A stretch of DNA of 64,000 nt from contig DATJGS010000003.1 in NCBI GenBank assembly GCA_035494735.1, positions 27,184-91,183 on the forward strand, given 5' to 3'. Below, piece after piece: positions 57,189-64,000 of the stretch; within the stretch, counting starts at the first letter, position 1; each line of letters opens with the position of its first letter. A program made the position numbers and the translations under genes. Source of the DNA: DATJGS01 sp035494735. Its GTDB lineage: Bacteria; Eisenbacteria; RBG-16-71-46. The notes beneath the pieces are model-generated. The model saw only the letters and a program-made list of their open reading frames with translations, ran no database searches and was not told the origin of the DNA.

Positions 57189-59467
57189 CCCTGCGCTCGC
57201 TGCTGCGCGGGGCGGGATTGATCGGTGCGCTGGCCATCGTCCCCGCGCTGCTCGGCGCGGCGAACGTCCTGAACACCGGCCAGGTGTTCACCTGGATCGC
57301 GTTCCTCGCCGCGCTCGTCGCGTTGCTCGCGTACGTCGCCGCGGCCGGAGGCCGCGACGGCGCGCTGCCGGCGGCGCGGCTCGCGTACCGCGTGCAGTGG
57401 GCCGCCTACATCGCCGCCGCGGCCACGTTGTGGCACATCCTGTTCACGCACCAGTTCCGCTACGAGTACGTGGCGTCGTACTCCTCGCTGTCGATGCCCG
57501 GACGCTACGTGTACGCGGCGTTCTGGGGCGGGCAGGAGGGCACGTTCATGCTGTGGGCGCTGCTCACGTGCTCGCTCGGACTCGTGCTCATGCGCGTGCG
57601 CCATCCGCTGATCCCGACGGCCATGGTGTTCCTGAACCTGCCGCTCGTGATGCTCGGTCTCGTCACCGTCATGCGCGGGCCGTTCCTGACGTTCGCGGCG
57701 AATCGCATTCCGGTGGACGGCAACGGCCTCAATCCGCTGCTCCAGGATCCGTGGATGACCATCCACCCGCCGGTGCTGTTCACCGGCTTCTCGTCGCTGG
57801 CGATTCCGTTCGCGATCGCCATGGCCGCGCTGGTCAAGCGCCGCTACGACGACTGGATCCGCGTCGCGCTGCCGTGGGTCGTGCTCAGCACGGGCGTGCT
57901 GTCGATGGGCTTCATCATGGGCGGCGTGTGGGCGTACAAGGTGCTGGGCTGGGGCGGCTACTGGGGCTGGGACCCGGTCGAGAACGGCTCGCTCATCCCG
58001 TGGCTGTCGAACGTCGCGCTGCTGCACGGCCTGCTCGTGCAGCGCGTGACCGGGAGCCTGCGTCGCACGAACTTCTTCCTCGCGATCACGTCGTACGTGC
58101 TCGTGCTGTACGCGTCGTTCCTCACGCGCAGCGGCGTGCTCGCCGACTTCTCGGTGCACTCGTTCGTGAACCTCGGACTGAACGGCTTCCTGCTCACGTT
58201 CCTGATCCTCGTCGCCGTCGTCGGCTACGGCGCGCTCGTGCTGCGCCTCCGCGACATCCCGAAGCCCCAGGAGCCGCTCGGCAACCTGTCGCGCGAGTCC
58301 ATGATGTGGCTCGGCCAGCTGGTGTTCATGCTGATGTGCGCGCTGACCGCGGTCGGCATGAGCGCGCCGCTGATCACGCGCCTGTTCGGCCCGCCGTCCA
58401 ACGTGCAGACGTCGTACTACAACCTGGTGAACGCGCCTCTGGCCATCGCCATGGGGCTGCTGCTCGGCATCTCGCCGCTCATGCGCTGGCGCAAGCACGA
58501 GGCCTCCGCGCTCGGCCGCGCCGCCGCGCCGGCGCTCGTGCTCGCGCTCGTCGTGACCGTGACCGCCGTGGCGTTCGGGGTGCGCGAGGCCATTCCGGCG
58601 TGCGTGGTGTTCGCGGCGAGCTTCGCGCTGGCCGCGAACGCGATCGTGACGTGGCGTGGCTTCCGCGCGGGATGGAAGCACGGCATCGCGTACCTCGGGC
58701 ACATGGGCGTGTCGCTGCTCCTCATCGGCGTGATCGCGTCGTCGCACTACGGGAACGCGGTGCAGGTGCAACTGCCGCGCGGCCAGGCGCGCAGCGCGCT
58801 CGGCTACCGGCTCACGTACCAGGGCGTGCGGCACGAGGCCAACGGCAAGGACCGGGTGATGATCGCGGTCGCCGCGCCCGAGCGCTCGTTCGAGGCGTCG
58901 CCGGCGCTGTATTGGAGCGACTACAACCAGGGCTATATGAAGAAGCCGCACATCGAGCGCTTCCTGACGCACGACATCTACATCTCGCCGCTCGAGATGG
59001 TCGGGACCGATGCAAACGACGAGTCGGGCGCGGTGTGGCTGGCGAAGGGCGAGAGCAAGAAGGTCGGCGACGTCACGTACACGTTCGTGGACTTCGACGC
59101 GCAGATGGGGCAGGTCGTGCACGTCGCCGCCCGGCTGCGCGCCGAGACCGGCGGTCGCACCGTGCCCGTGCGCCCGGTGCTCGAGATGGATCTGAAGACC
59201 GGCGCCCGCAATTCCATTCCCGACTACCTCCCGGGCGGCGGCTCCATCGAGATCGTGCGCGTCGATCCGAGTCAGGGTCGCGTCGCGCTGCGCCTCCCCG
59301 GCGCCGAGCGCGGCGCGAAAGTGGGAGACGTGCTCGCCGTCGAGGTGAGCACGAAGCCGCTCATCAATCTGGTATGGATCGGCGCGATCGTCATGCTCGG
59401 GAGTGTGTTCCTGAGCGTGCTCCGGCGCGGCCTCGACCTCGGTCGCAACCCTACCGCGCGCGTCTAG
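57185..59467 (+). CDS. ccmF: Heme lyase CcmF
   Basis: 760 residues, GTG overlapping ccmE. About 15 membrane helices with the WWD motif WGGYWGWDPVENGSLIPWL, plus FFLAITSYVLVLYASFLTRSGVL and two conserved histidine regions (TIHPPVLF; DFSVHSFVN). It attaches heme to apocytochrome c. The C-terminal third is a soluble periplasmic domain. It is the last gene of the operon; no clear terminator follows. Confidence 0.96.
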   Translation: MTLRSLLRGAGLIGALAIVPALLGAANVLNTGQVFTWIAFLAALVALLAYVAAAGGRDGALPAARLAYRVQWAAYIAAAATLWHILFTHQFRYEYVASYSSLSMPGRYVYAAFWGGQEGTFMLWALLTCSLGLVLMRVRHPLIPTAMVFLNLPLVMLGLVTVMRGPFLTFAANRIPVDGNGLNPLLQDPWMTIHPPVLFTGFSSLAIPFAIAMAALVKRRYDDWIRVALPWVVLSTGVLSMGFIMGGVWAYKVLGWGGYWGWDPVENGSLIPWLSNVALLHGLLVQRVTGSLRRTNFFLAITSYVLVLYASFLTRSGVLADFSVHSFVNLGLNGFLLTFLILVAVVGYGALVLRLRDIPKPQEPLGNLSRESMMWLGQLVFMLMCALTAVGMSAPLITRLFGPPSNVQTSYYNLVNAPLAIAMGLLLGISPLMRWRKHEASALGRAAAPALVLALVVTVTAVAFGVREAIPACVVFAASFALAANAIVTWRGFRAGWKHGIAYLGHMGVSLLLIGVIASSHYGNAVQVQLPRGQARSALGYRLTYQGVRHEANGKDRVMIAVAAPERSFEASPALYWSDYNQGYMKKPHIERFLTHDIYISPLEMVGTDANDESGAVWLAKGESKKVGDVTYTFVDFDAQMGQVVHVAARLRAETGGRTVPVRPVLEMDLKTGARNSIPDYLPGGGSIEIVRVDPSQGRVALRLPGAERGAKVGDVLAVEVSTKPLINLVWIGAIVMLGSVFLSVLRRGLDLGRNPTARV

Positions 59468-59760
59468 CAGGGACGGCCGGCCTCAAGTTGGGCCGATGTG
59501 GCTCACATTCCACGTATGACTCGTTCGCACTGCATTCGACGCACGATAAGGTGGGGCAATTTTCCATTCGTGAGTCGGAATTCCACATGGCAATCGCGAG
59601 TCCGGTATGGTTAACATGTGAGCGCGAGATTCGTCTGCCCACCCCTTCGCACGAATCCTCGCGATGTGCCAGCCATGGAAGGCGCTTTCGCAAGATCACT
59701 GGCCGACGCGCACCGATGCGACGTGGTCCTGTCTCGCCCGCTCGCGAAAGTTCCAGACCC
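59468..59760. other. AT-richer intergenic region before the HD-GYP regulator
   Basis: About 290 bases with visibly lower GC than the surroundings. It holds TATGGT at 59606-59611 as a possible -10, and imperfect direct repeats (GGCAATTTTCC.. and GGCAATCGCGAGTCC; ATTCCAC twice). I see no gene, tRNA or strong terminator. Confidence 0.4.
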
Positions 59761-60756
59761 ATGATCCAGCGTTCCTCTCCAAAAGAGTCGACGGCCGGCC
59801 GTCTGTTGATCGTCGAGGACGACGATCAGATTCGCACGCTGCTCGCGTATCTGCTCGGCCAGAGCGGCTACGCCGTGTTCACCGCCACGACCGGGGAAGA
59901 AGCGCTCGCGCGCCGTGCCGAGTGCAATCCCGATCTCGTGCTCCTTGACGTGCATCTGCCCGGACGCAGCGGCCATGACGTGCTGCGCGAGATCCGCGCC
60001 AGCGAGGACGGCCGACTCCTTCCGGTGGTGATGATGACGGGCTGGGTGAGCCGCCAGGAGAAGTTGGACGCGCTCGCGGCGGGCGTCACCGATTTCATCG
60101 TGAAGCCGTTCGATCCCGAGGAGATGGTCGCGCGCGTGCGGTCGCTCGTGAGCTTCAAGAGCCTGACCGACGTGCTCGAAGAGGCGACGAAGGTCGTCAT
60201 CGCCCTGGCCAAGACCATCGACGCGCGCGATCCCTATACGGCCGGCCATAGCGAACGGGTCTCCTTGTTCGCCGGACTGCTCGCTGAGCGCATCGGGCTG
60301 TCGGCCTCCGATACGCGCGTCGTGCGCGAGGGCGGACTGTTCCACGACATCGGCAAGATCGCGCTGCCCGATCCGATCCTGCTGAAGCCCGGTCCGCTCA
60401 CGCCGACCGAGTTCGAACAGATCAAGCGCCATCCGGTCGTCGGGCGCGATCTCATCGCGCACTTGAAGACGCTGGCACCGGCGCTGCCGATCGTGCTGTA
60501 CCACCACGAGCGGCTCGACGGCTCCGGCTATCCCGATGGATTGATGGGGGACTCGATTCCCCTGTTCGCGCGGGTGACGTCGGTGGCCGACATCTACGAC
60601 AGCATGACCACCGTGCGGCCGTACCGCCGCGCGCTTTCGCAGGACGAAGCGCTCAGCATCATGCACACCGAGGCGCGGCGCGGGTGGTGGGACGATGAAC
60701 TGGTCGACGAATTCTGCGCCGTGATGTCCGTCATGAAAGAAGCGCATACCGGCTGA
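59761..60756 (+). CDS. Response regulator with HD-GYP output domain
   Basis: 331 residues from the ATG at 59761; no strong ribosome site precedes it. Receiver domain (residues ~14-130) with Asp63 in LLDVHLPG and a TG/K motif (MTGW; VKPFDP), then an HD-GYP phosphodiesterase domain with AGHSERV, the metal-binding pair H195-D196 in FHDIGK and H-H-E-R-LDGSG-YP (G256-Y-P). Such proteins hydrolyse cyclic di-GMP and affect motility and biofilm; type IV pilins in the window are plausible targets. No cognate kinase is adjacent. Confidence 0.94.
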   Translation: MIQRSSPKESTAGRLLIVEDDDQIRTLLAYLLGQSGYAVFTATTGEEALARRAECNPDLVLLDVHLPGRSGHDVLREIRASEDGRLLPVVMMTGWVSRQEKLDALAAGVTDFIVKPFDPEEMVARVRSLVSFKSLTDVLEEATKVVIALAKTIDARDPYTAGHSERVSLFAGLLAERIGLSASDTRVVREGGLFHDIGKIALPDPILLKPGPLTPTEFEQIKRHPVVGRDLIAHLKTLAPALPIVLYHHERLDGSGYPDGLMGDSIPLFARVTSVADIYDSMTTVRPYRRALSQDEALSIMHTEARRGWWDDELVDEFCAVMSVMKEAHTG

Positions 60757-60810
60757 TCGCGATGGCCGTCGCGGCGCGGTCCATGCGGGGCGCGCCGCGA
60801 GAACGGCGGG

Positions 60811-60842
60811 ACGGGGAGGCAAGACGATGTCTCCCCGTTTTT
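60811..60842 (+). terminator. Intrinsic terminator after the HD-GYP gene
   Basis: ACGGGGAG pairs with CTCCCCGT around a 12-base loop (8-bp stem) and is followed by a run of five T starting in the stem end. Confidence 0.8.
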
Positions 60843-60847
60843 CGCGC

Positions 60848-60876
60848 TTGGCATGTGCCCATATGTGCAGTAGATT
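60848..60876 (+). promoter_or_regulatory. Promoter of the DUF6504-dinB-DUF72 operon with a repeated element
   Basis: TTGGCA (60848-60853) and TAGATT (60871-60876), spacer 17. Inside the spacer the hexamer ATGTGC occurs twice, at 60853 and 60863, ten bases apart, a plausible repressor site. Confidence 0.55.
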
Positions 60877-60899
60877 GTCCGCGGTGCCCGAGACGCACA

Positions 60900-61169
60900 A
60901 TGTTCGAATCACTCAACGATCCCGTGGACGTGCTGACCTCGTTCGTCGACGGTCGCATGGAGCCGTTGCGCTTCCGCTGGAACGGTCGGGTGGTCCGCAT
61001 CGCCCGCATCACGGGCCGGTGGAGTCGCCGGGAAGGACAGAACGTGATCCAGTGCTTCGCGGTCGAAGGGGCGTCCGAGGAGAGCTTCGAATTGTGCTAC
61101 GACGCGCGACGCCCGAGTTGGACGCTGAGTCGGGCGTGGCGCACGGCGGGCCGGGAGTCGTCCTCGTGA
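60900..61169 (+). CDS. DUF6504 family protein
   Basis: 89 residues from the ATG at 60900. It resembles the small DUF6504 proteins often found beside Y-family polymerase genes in actinobacteria and Deinococcus: central RWNGRVVRIARITGRWSRREGQ, then FELCYD and WTLSRAWR. The stop overlaps the dinB start (GTGA), indicating coupling. A polymerase accessory role is inference from this repeated neighbourhood. Confidence 0.78.
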   Translation: MFESLNDPVDVLTSFVDGRMEPLRFRWNGRVVRIARITGRWSRREGQNVIQCFAVEGASEESFELCYDARRPSWTLSRAWRTAGRESSS

Positions 61170-62509
61170 TCCTGCTCGTCGACATGGACGCGTTCTTCGC
61201 TTCGGTGGAGCAGGCCCACCACCCGCATCTCGTGGGCAAACCGGTGATCGTGTGCGGCGATCCCTCGCGGCGCGGCGTGGTCACGGCGGCTTCGTACGAG
61301 GCGCGCCCCTTCGGCGTACGTGCCGGGATGCCGCTCGGCGAGGCGCGGAAGCTGTGCCCGCAGGCGGAATACGTCGAGGGAAATCCCGAGAAATACGTGG
61401 CGCTGTCGCTGCGTCTGCTCGACCTCTACCTGACATTCAGTCCCGACGTGGAACCGTTCAGCGTCGACGAGGCGTTCGTCGGGCTGGATCGAAGGCTTTC
61501 GCTGGCGGACGCATCGGAGATCGCGGCGTCGATCCAGCGCGAAGTCGACGCGCGCTTCCGGCTGGGAGCGTCGATCGGCGTCGGGCCCAACAAGCTCGTG
61601 GCCAAGATGGCCTCGGGCGTCAACAAACCGCGAGGGCTGACCGCGCTCTCGGAAGAGGACTTCCGTCGCGTGTTCTGGTCGCGCGACGTGCAGGAGATGT
61701 GGGGCGTGGGACCCAGGCTCGCCGAGCGCATGCGGTCGCTCGGGATCGAGACCGTCGGCGGCTTGGCCCACGCCCCCGAAACCGAATTGCGCGCCGCGTT
61801 CGGCGTGGTCGGCGCGCAGCTGCGCGAGGCCGCGTGGGGGCGGGACGACACGCCGCTCGTGCCCTATCACCGCGGCGTCGATCCCAAGTCGATGGGCCAC
61901 GAGGTCACCCTGGAGCGGGATTCAGGGAGCGCCGGGTTCCTCGACGGCACGTTGCTGCGGCTCTCTGATCAGGTCGCGAGACGCCTGCGCACCGAGGGTT
62001 TCTGCGGGCGCACGGTCACGCTCAAGCTGCGCAACTCTCGGTTCGAGACGCGCCTCCGCCAGCGCGCCCTCGCGAACCACACGGAGGATCACCTGCGCAT
62101 CTACGAAGTCGCGAAGTCCCTGCTCGCCGAGATGTGGACCGGTGACCGAGTGCGCCTGATCGGGGTCAGCGTTTCGAGCCTCGAGAGGTCGGCGAGCGGG
62201 GCCCAAGCGGAATTGTTCGAAGACCACCGTCGCGATCACGCGTTGACGCGCGCCCTCGACGGACTGCGCGACAAGCTCGGCGAAGGGAGCGTGGTTCCGG
62301 CCGGATCGCTGATCTGCCGTCACGATCTCGGGCACGTGCCGTTCGGCGCCGTGTCGCCGCGCAGGGATCCGGAAAGCGGCACGAGGGCCGACGGAAGTGG
62401 CGCGCCGCCGGCGCGTCCCACGCCCGCCACGAGACGGTCCGCCGCGCGTCACAACGTGCGCGGCGCTTTCGGGAACGCGCCGCGCGTCCCGCGGTCCGAT
62501 CCGTCGTGA
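61166..62509 (+). CDS. dinB: DNA polymerase IV (Y family, DinB)
   Basis: 447 residues. Palm motifs VDMDAFFASVEQ at the N-terminus and FSVDEAF around residue 100; thumb SIGVGPNKLVAKMAS and WGVGPRLAERM; little finger from about 230. A beta-clamp binding peptide QAELF sits at 347-351. After it comes a ~75-residue basic, disordered tail not found in typical DinB. It bypasses DNA lesions at the cost of fidelity. Start is GTG, overlapping DUF6504. Confidence 0.95.
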   Translation: MILLVDMDAFFASVEQAHHPHLVGKPVIVCGDPSRRGVVTAASYEARPFGVRAGMPLGEARKLCPQAEYVEGNPEKYVALSLRLLDLYLTFSPDVEPFSVDEAFVGLDRRLSLADASEIAASIQREVDARFRLGASIGVGPNKLVAKMASGVNKPRGLTALSEEDFRRVFWSRDVQEMWGVGPRLAERMRSLGIETVGGLAHAPETELRAAFGVVGAQLREAAWGRDDTPLVPYHRGVDPKSMGHEVTLERDSGSAGFLDGTLLRLSDQVARRLRTEGFCGRTVTLKLRNSRFETRLRQRALANHTEDHLRIYEVAKSLLAEMWTGDRVRLIGVSVSSLERSASGAQAELFEDHRRDHALTRALDGLRDKLGEGSVVPAGSLICRHDLGHVPFGAVSPRRDPESGTRADGSGAPPARPTPATRRSAARHNVRGAFGNAPRVPRSDPS

Positions 62510-63468
62510 ACGCCGGCTCGCGCCCCGCCTCCGGCCGCGCTCCGCGGACGCCGCACGACCCGCGGTCGCCGCAGGACCCGCGGTCGCGCACACGCGCGAA
62601 TCCTTCCGAGGATCTTCTCCTGCCGCTCGACCTGCCCTCCAAGGCGGAAGAGCCGGCGCCCGAGCCGCGACCCGAGACGCGCATCCGCATCGGGACCAGC
62701 GGCTATTCGTTCGCGGACTGGGTCGGGCCGTTCTATCCGCAGGGCACGAAGCCGTCGGACTTTCTGACCTACTACTCGCGCCACTTCGACATTGTCGAGG
62801 TCAACGCCACGTACTACCGGATTCCGCAGCCGCGCGTGCTCGAGCAGATGGAACGCAAGACGCCCGCCCGGTTCCGCTTCGTCGTCAAACTGCACCACTC
62901 CATGACCCACGAAGACACGCTCGACGCCGGTTCGGTGCAGGACTTCCGCGCGGCGCTCGTGCCGCTCCGCGAGGCCGGCAAGCTGGACGCGCTGCTCGCC
63001 CAGTTCCCGTGGGCGTTTCGCAGCAGCGCCGCGTCGTGGGAGCGCCTGTCCCGACTGCGCGATGCGCTCCCCGACGATCCGCTGTTCGTCGAGTTCCGCC
63101 ACGACTCGTGGAACACGCCCGACCTGGCGGAGCGGCTGCGCGAGCGCCGACTCGGCTTCTGCGCGGTGGACGAGCCCGCGCTCAGCGGACTCATGCCGCC
63201 CGTCGTTCATCTCACCGCGGACGACGGCTACGTGCGCTTCCACGGCCGCAACGCGGCCACGTGGTGGGGCAGCGGCGCGGGCGGCGGCGACCGCTACGAC
63301 TGGAATTATCGCCGGGAGGAGTTGAACGAATGGGTGGGCAAGATCGCCGAGCTGGCCGATCGCGCCCGGCGCACGTACCTGTTCTTCAACAACTGCCACG
63401 CCGGACAGGCCGCGCGCAGCGCGAAGCTCATGCAGGAGCTGCTGCGCCAGCAGAAACTGTCGGCCTGA
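62506..63468 (+). CDS. DUF72 domain protein
   Basis: 320 residues from GTG overlapping dinB. After a ~55-residue Pro/Arg-rich lead, the DUF72 TIM-barrel begins IRIGTSGYSFADWVGPFYP, continues with FDIVEVNATYYRIP, RFRFVVKLHHSMTH, LFVEFRHDSW, and ends TYLFFNNCHAGQAARSA. DUF72 proteins are widespread and of unclear function; contact with DNA repair is suggested only by gene order. Confidence 0.92.
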   Translation: MNAGSRPASGRAPRTPHDPRSPQDPRSRTRANPSEDLLLPLDLPSKAEEPAPEPRPETRIRIGTSGYSFADWVGPFYPQGTKPSDFLTYYSRHFDIVEVNATYYRIPQPRVLEQMERKTPARFRFVVKLHHSMTHEDTLDAGSVQDFRAALVPLREAGKLDALLAQFPWAFRSSAASWERLSRLRDALPDDPLFVEFRHDSWNTPDLAERLRERRLGFCAVDEPALSGLMPPVVHLTADDGYVRFHGRNAATWWGSGAGGGDRYDWNYRREELNEWVGKIAELADRARRTYLFFNNCHAGQAARSAKLMQELLRQQKLSA

Positions 63469-63483
63469 GACGCCAGCGCCCGC

Positions 63484-63513
63484 TTGCCCGCCGCGGCCAG
63501 GCTCGTCTAGCGT
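63484..63513 (+). promoter_or_regulatory. Promoter of the arsC gene
   Basis: TTGCCC at 63484-63489 and TAGCGT at 63508-63513 with an 18-base spacer, about 37 bases before the ATG. Confidence 0.55.
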
Positions 63514-63549
63514 AGCGGCACGCCTCGAAATTCCAACGGAGACCCGCTC

Positions 63550-63999
63550 ATGTCCGACGCCCAGTATCCGGCCGCGTTCATCACGACGCCGCCGCGGCGC
63601 GTGCTGTTCCTGTGCGTACACAACGCCGCGCGCAGCCAGATGGCCGAGGGCTTCGCGCGCCTCATGGCGCCCGCGGACGCGATGGTGTGGAGCGCGGGGT
63701 CAAAGGCCACGCTCGTCCATCCGCTCGCGATCGAGGTGATGCGCGAAGTCGGCGTCGACATCTCGGCCCAGCGTTCGCAGACCGTCGACGACGTGCCATG
63801 GCGCGAGGCCGACACGGTCGTCACGCTGTGCGGGGAGGCGGACGCCGTGTGCCCGCAGGTGGCGGGCACGGTGCGGCGCGTCCACTGGCCGCTGCCCGAT
63901 CCGAGCGCGGCACCCGAGGAAAGGCGCCTCACCGCGTTCCGCGAGGTGCGTGACGAGATCCGCTGGCGCGTGTCGTGCCTGTGGCCGCAGGGCGATTGA
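63550..63999 (+). CDS. arsC: Arsenate reductase, thioredoxin-coupled low-molecular-weight phosphatase type
   Basis: 149 residues, complete; the stop ends one base before the window edge. Phosphatase loop CVHNAARSQ with nucleophile Cys22, plus Cys94 and Cys101 in TLCGEADAVCP, the redox pair of thioredoxin-linked ArsC, and a DPSA-type Asp (LPDPSAA). It reduces arsenate to arsenite. An arsenite efflux gene would be expected downstream, outside the window; no ArsR operator is evident. Confidence 0.92.
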   Translation: MSDAQYPAAFITTPPRRVLFLCVHNAARSQMAEGFARLMAPADAMVWSAGSKATLVHPLAIEVMREVGVDISAQRSQTVDDVPWREADTVVTLCGEADAVCPQVAGTVRRVHWPLPDPSAAPEERRLTAFREVRDEIRWRVSCLWPQGD

Positions 64000-64000
64000 A

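Noticed and set aside
1..64000. CRISPR arrays, insertion sequences, integrases, phage genes, toxin-antitoxin pairs, tRNA or rRNA genes
   Set aside because: No regularly spaced repeats, transposase motifs, or tRNA/rRNA cores were seen on either strand.

Overview
The window looks like a chromosomal stretch of a GC-rich, Gram-negative, didermal bacterium. Several families point to the wider Fibrobacteres-Chlorobi-Bacteroidetes neighbourhood or a candidate phylum such as Eisenbacteria: a GWxTD-domain protein, a PorV/PorQ-like barrel, secreted proteins with FlgD/type-IX-like C-terminal modules, PEGA and SdrD_B domains, and many large outer-membrane beta-barrels. This placement is inference from gene content; no rRNA or tRNA gene is visible. 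There is no insertion sequence, CRISPR array, integrase or phage gene, so the window reads as core plus cell-surface genome rather than an island.

Layout. 1-2970 (+): the end of a PEGA-domain protein, an Fn3 lipoprotein and a deoxynucleoside kinase. 2980-6160 (-): ileS behind a clear T-box leader with an isoleucine ATC specifier. 6244-11315 (-): a minor type IV pilin operon (FimT/GspH, PilV, PilW, PilX types) whose PilW-like member is about 1000 residues long and carries SdrD_B and VCBS/FG-GAP modules. 11512-15491 (-): a secreted M6 metalloprotease and a LytM/M23 peptidase. 15639-17719 (+): GWxTD protein and NlpC/P60 hydrolase. 17749-26614 (+): an outer-membrane barrel with a long structured leader, then a TonB-type receptor, a giant secreted Fn3 protein and a PorV-like barrel. 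26693-27961 (-): glutamate dehydrogenase. 28213-31807 (-): a 712-residue barrel with two lipoproteins. 32418-43847 (+): mreB-mreC-mreD-mrdA-rodA (rod shape), then lgt, aroE, a ComF-like gene, cbiMQO (cobalt/nickel ECF transporter) and rarA. 44042-47029 (+): a hybrid sensor kinase lacking its phospho-acceptor histidine. 47090-49616 (-): an SDR enzyme and a coupled radical-SAM/divergent metallophosphoesterase pair. 49920-59467 (+): mrp, cysteine desulfurase, pdxS-pdxT, a DHH phosphoesterase and ccmABCDEF with the cysteine-type CcmE. 59761-63999 (+): an HD-GYP response regulator, DUF6504-dinB-DUF72, and arsC.

How the genes work together. Two modules build the envelope: MreBCD/PBP2/RodA insert side-wall peptidoglycan, and Lgt anchors the many lipoproteins. 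The PLP synthase PdxST sits beside a PLP-dependent cysteine desulfurase and an Mrp Fe-S carrier, followed directly by cytochrome c maturation, so sulfur, cofactor and heme handling appear to share one transcript. Start/stop overlaps (ATGA or GTGA) are pervasive, suggesting translational coupling. At least seven putative promoters share a TTGnnn to TAnnnT layout with exactly 18 bp between the hexamers.

Most noteworthy: the adhesin-like PilW fusion in an operon without PilY1, the ileS T-box, the radical SAM plus metal-site-depleted phosphoesterase pair, the histidine-less hybrid kinase, the CxxxY CcmE system without CcmG/CcmH, and a 610-bp intergenic region that may hold an unannotated RNA.
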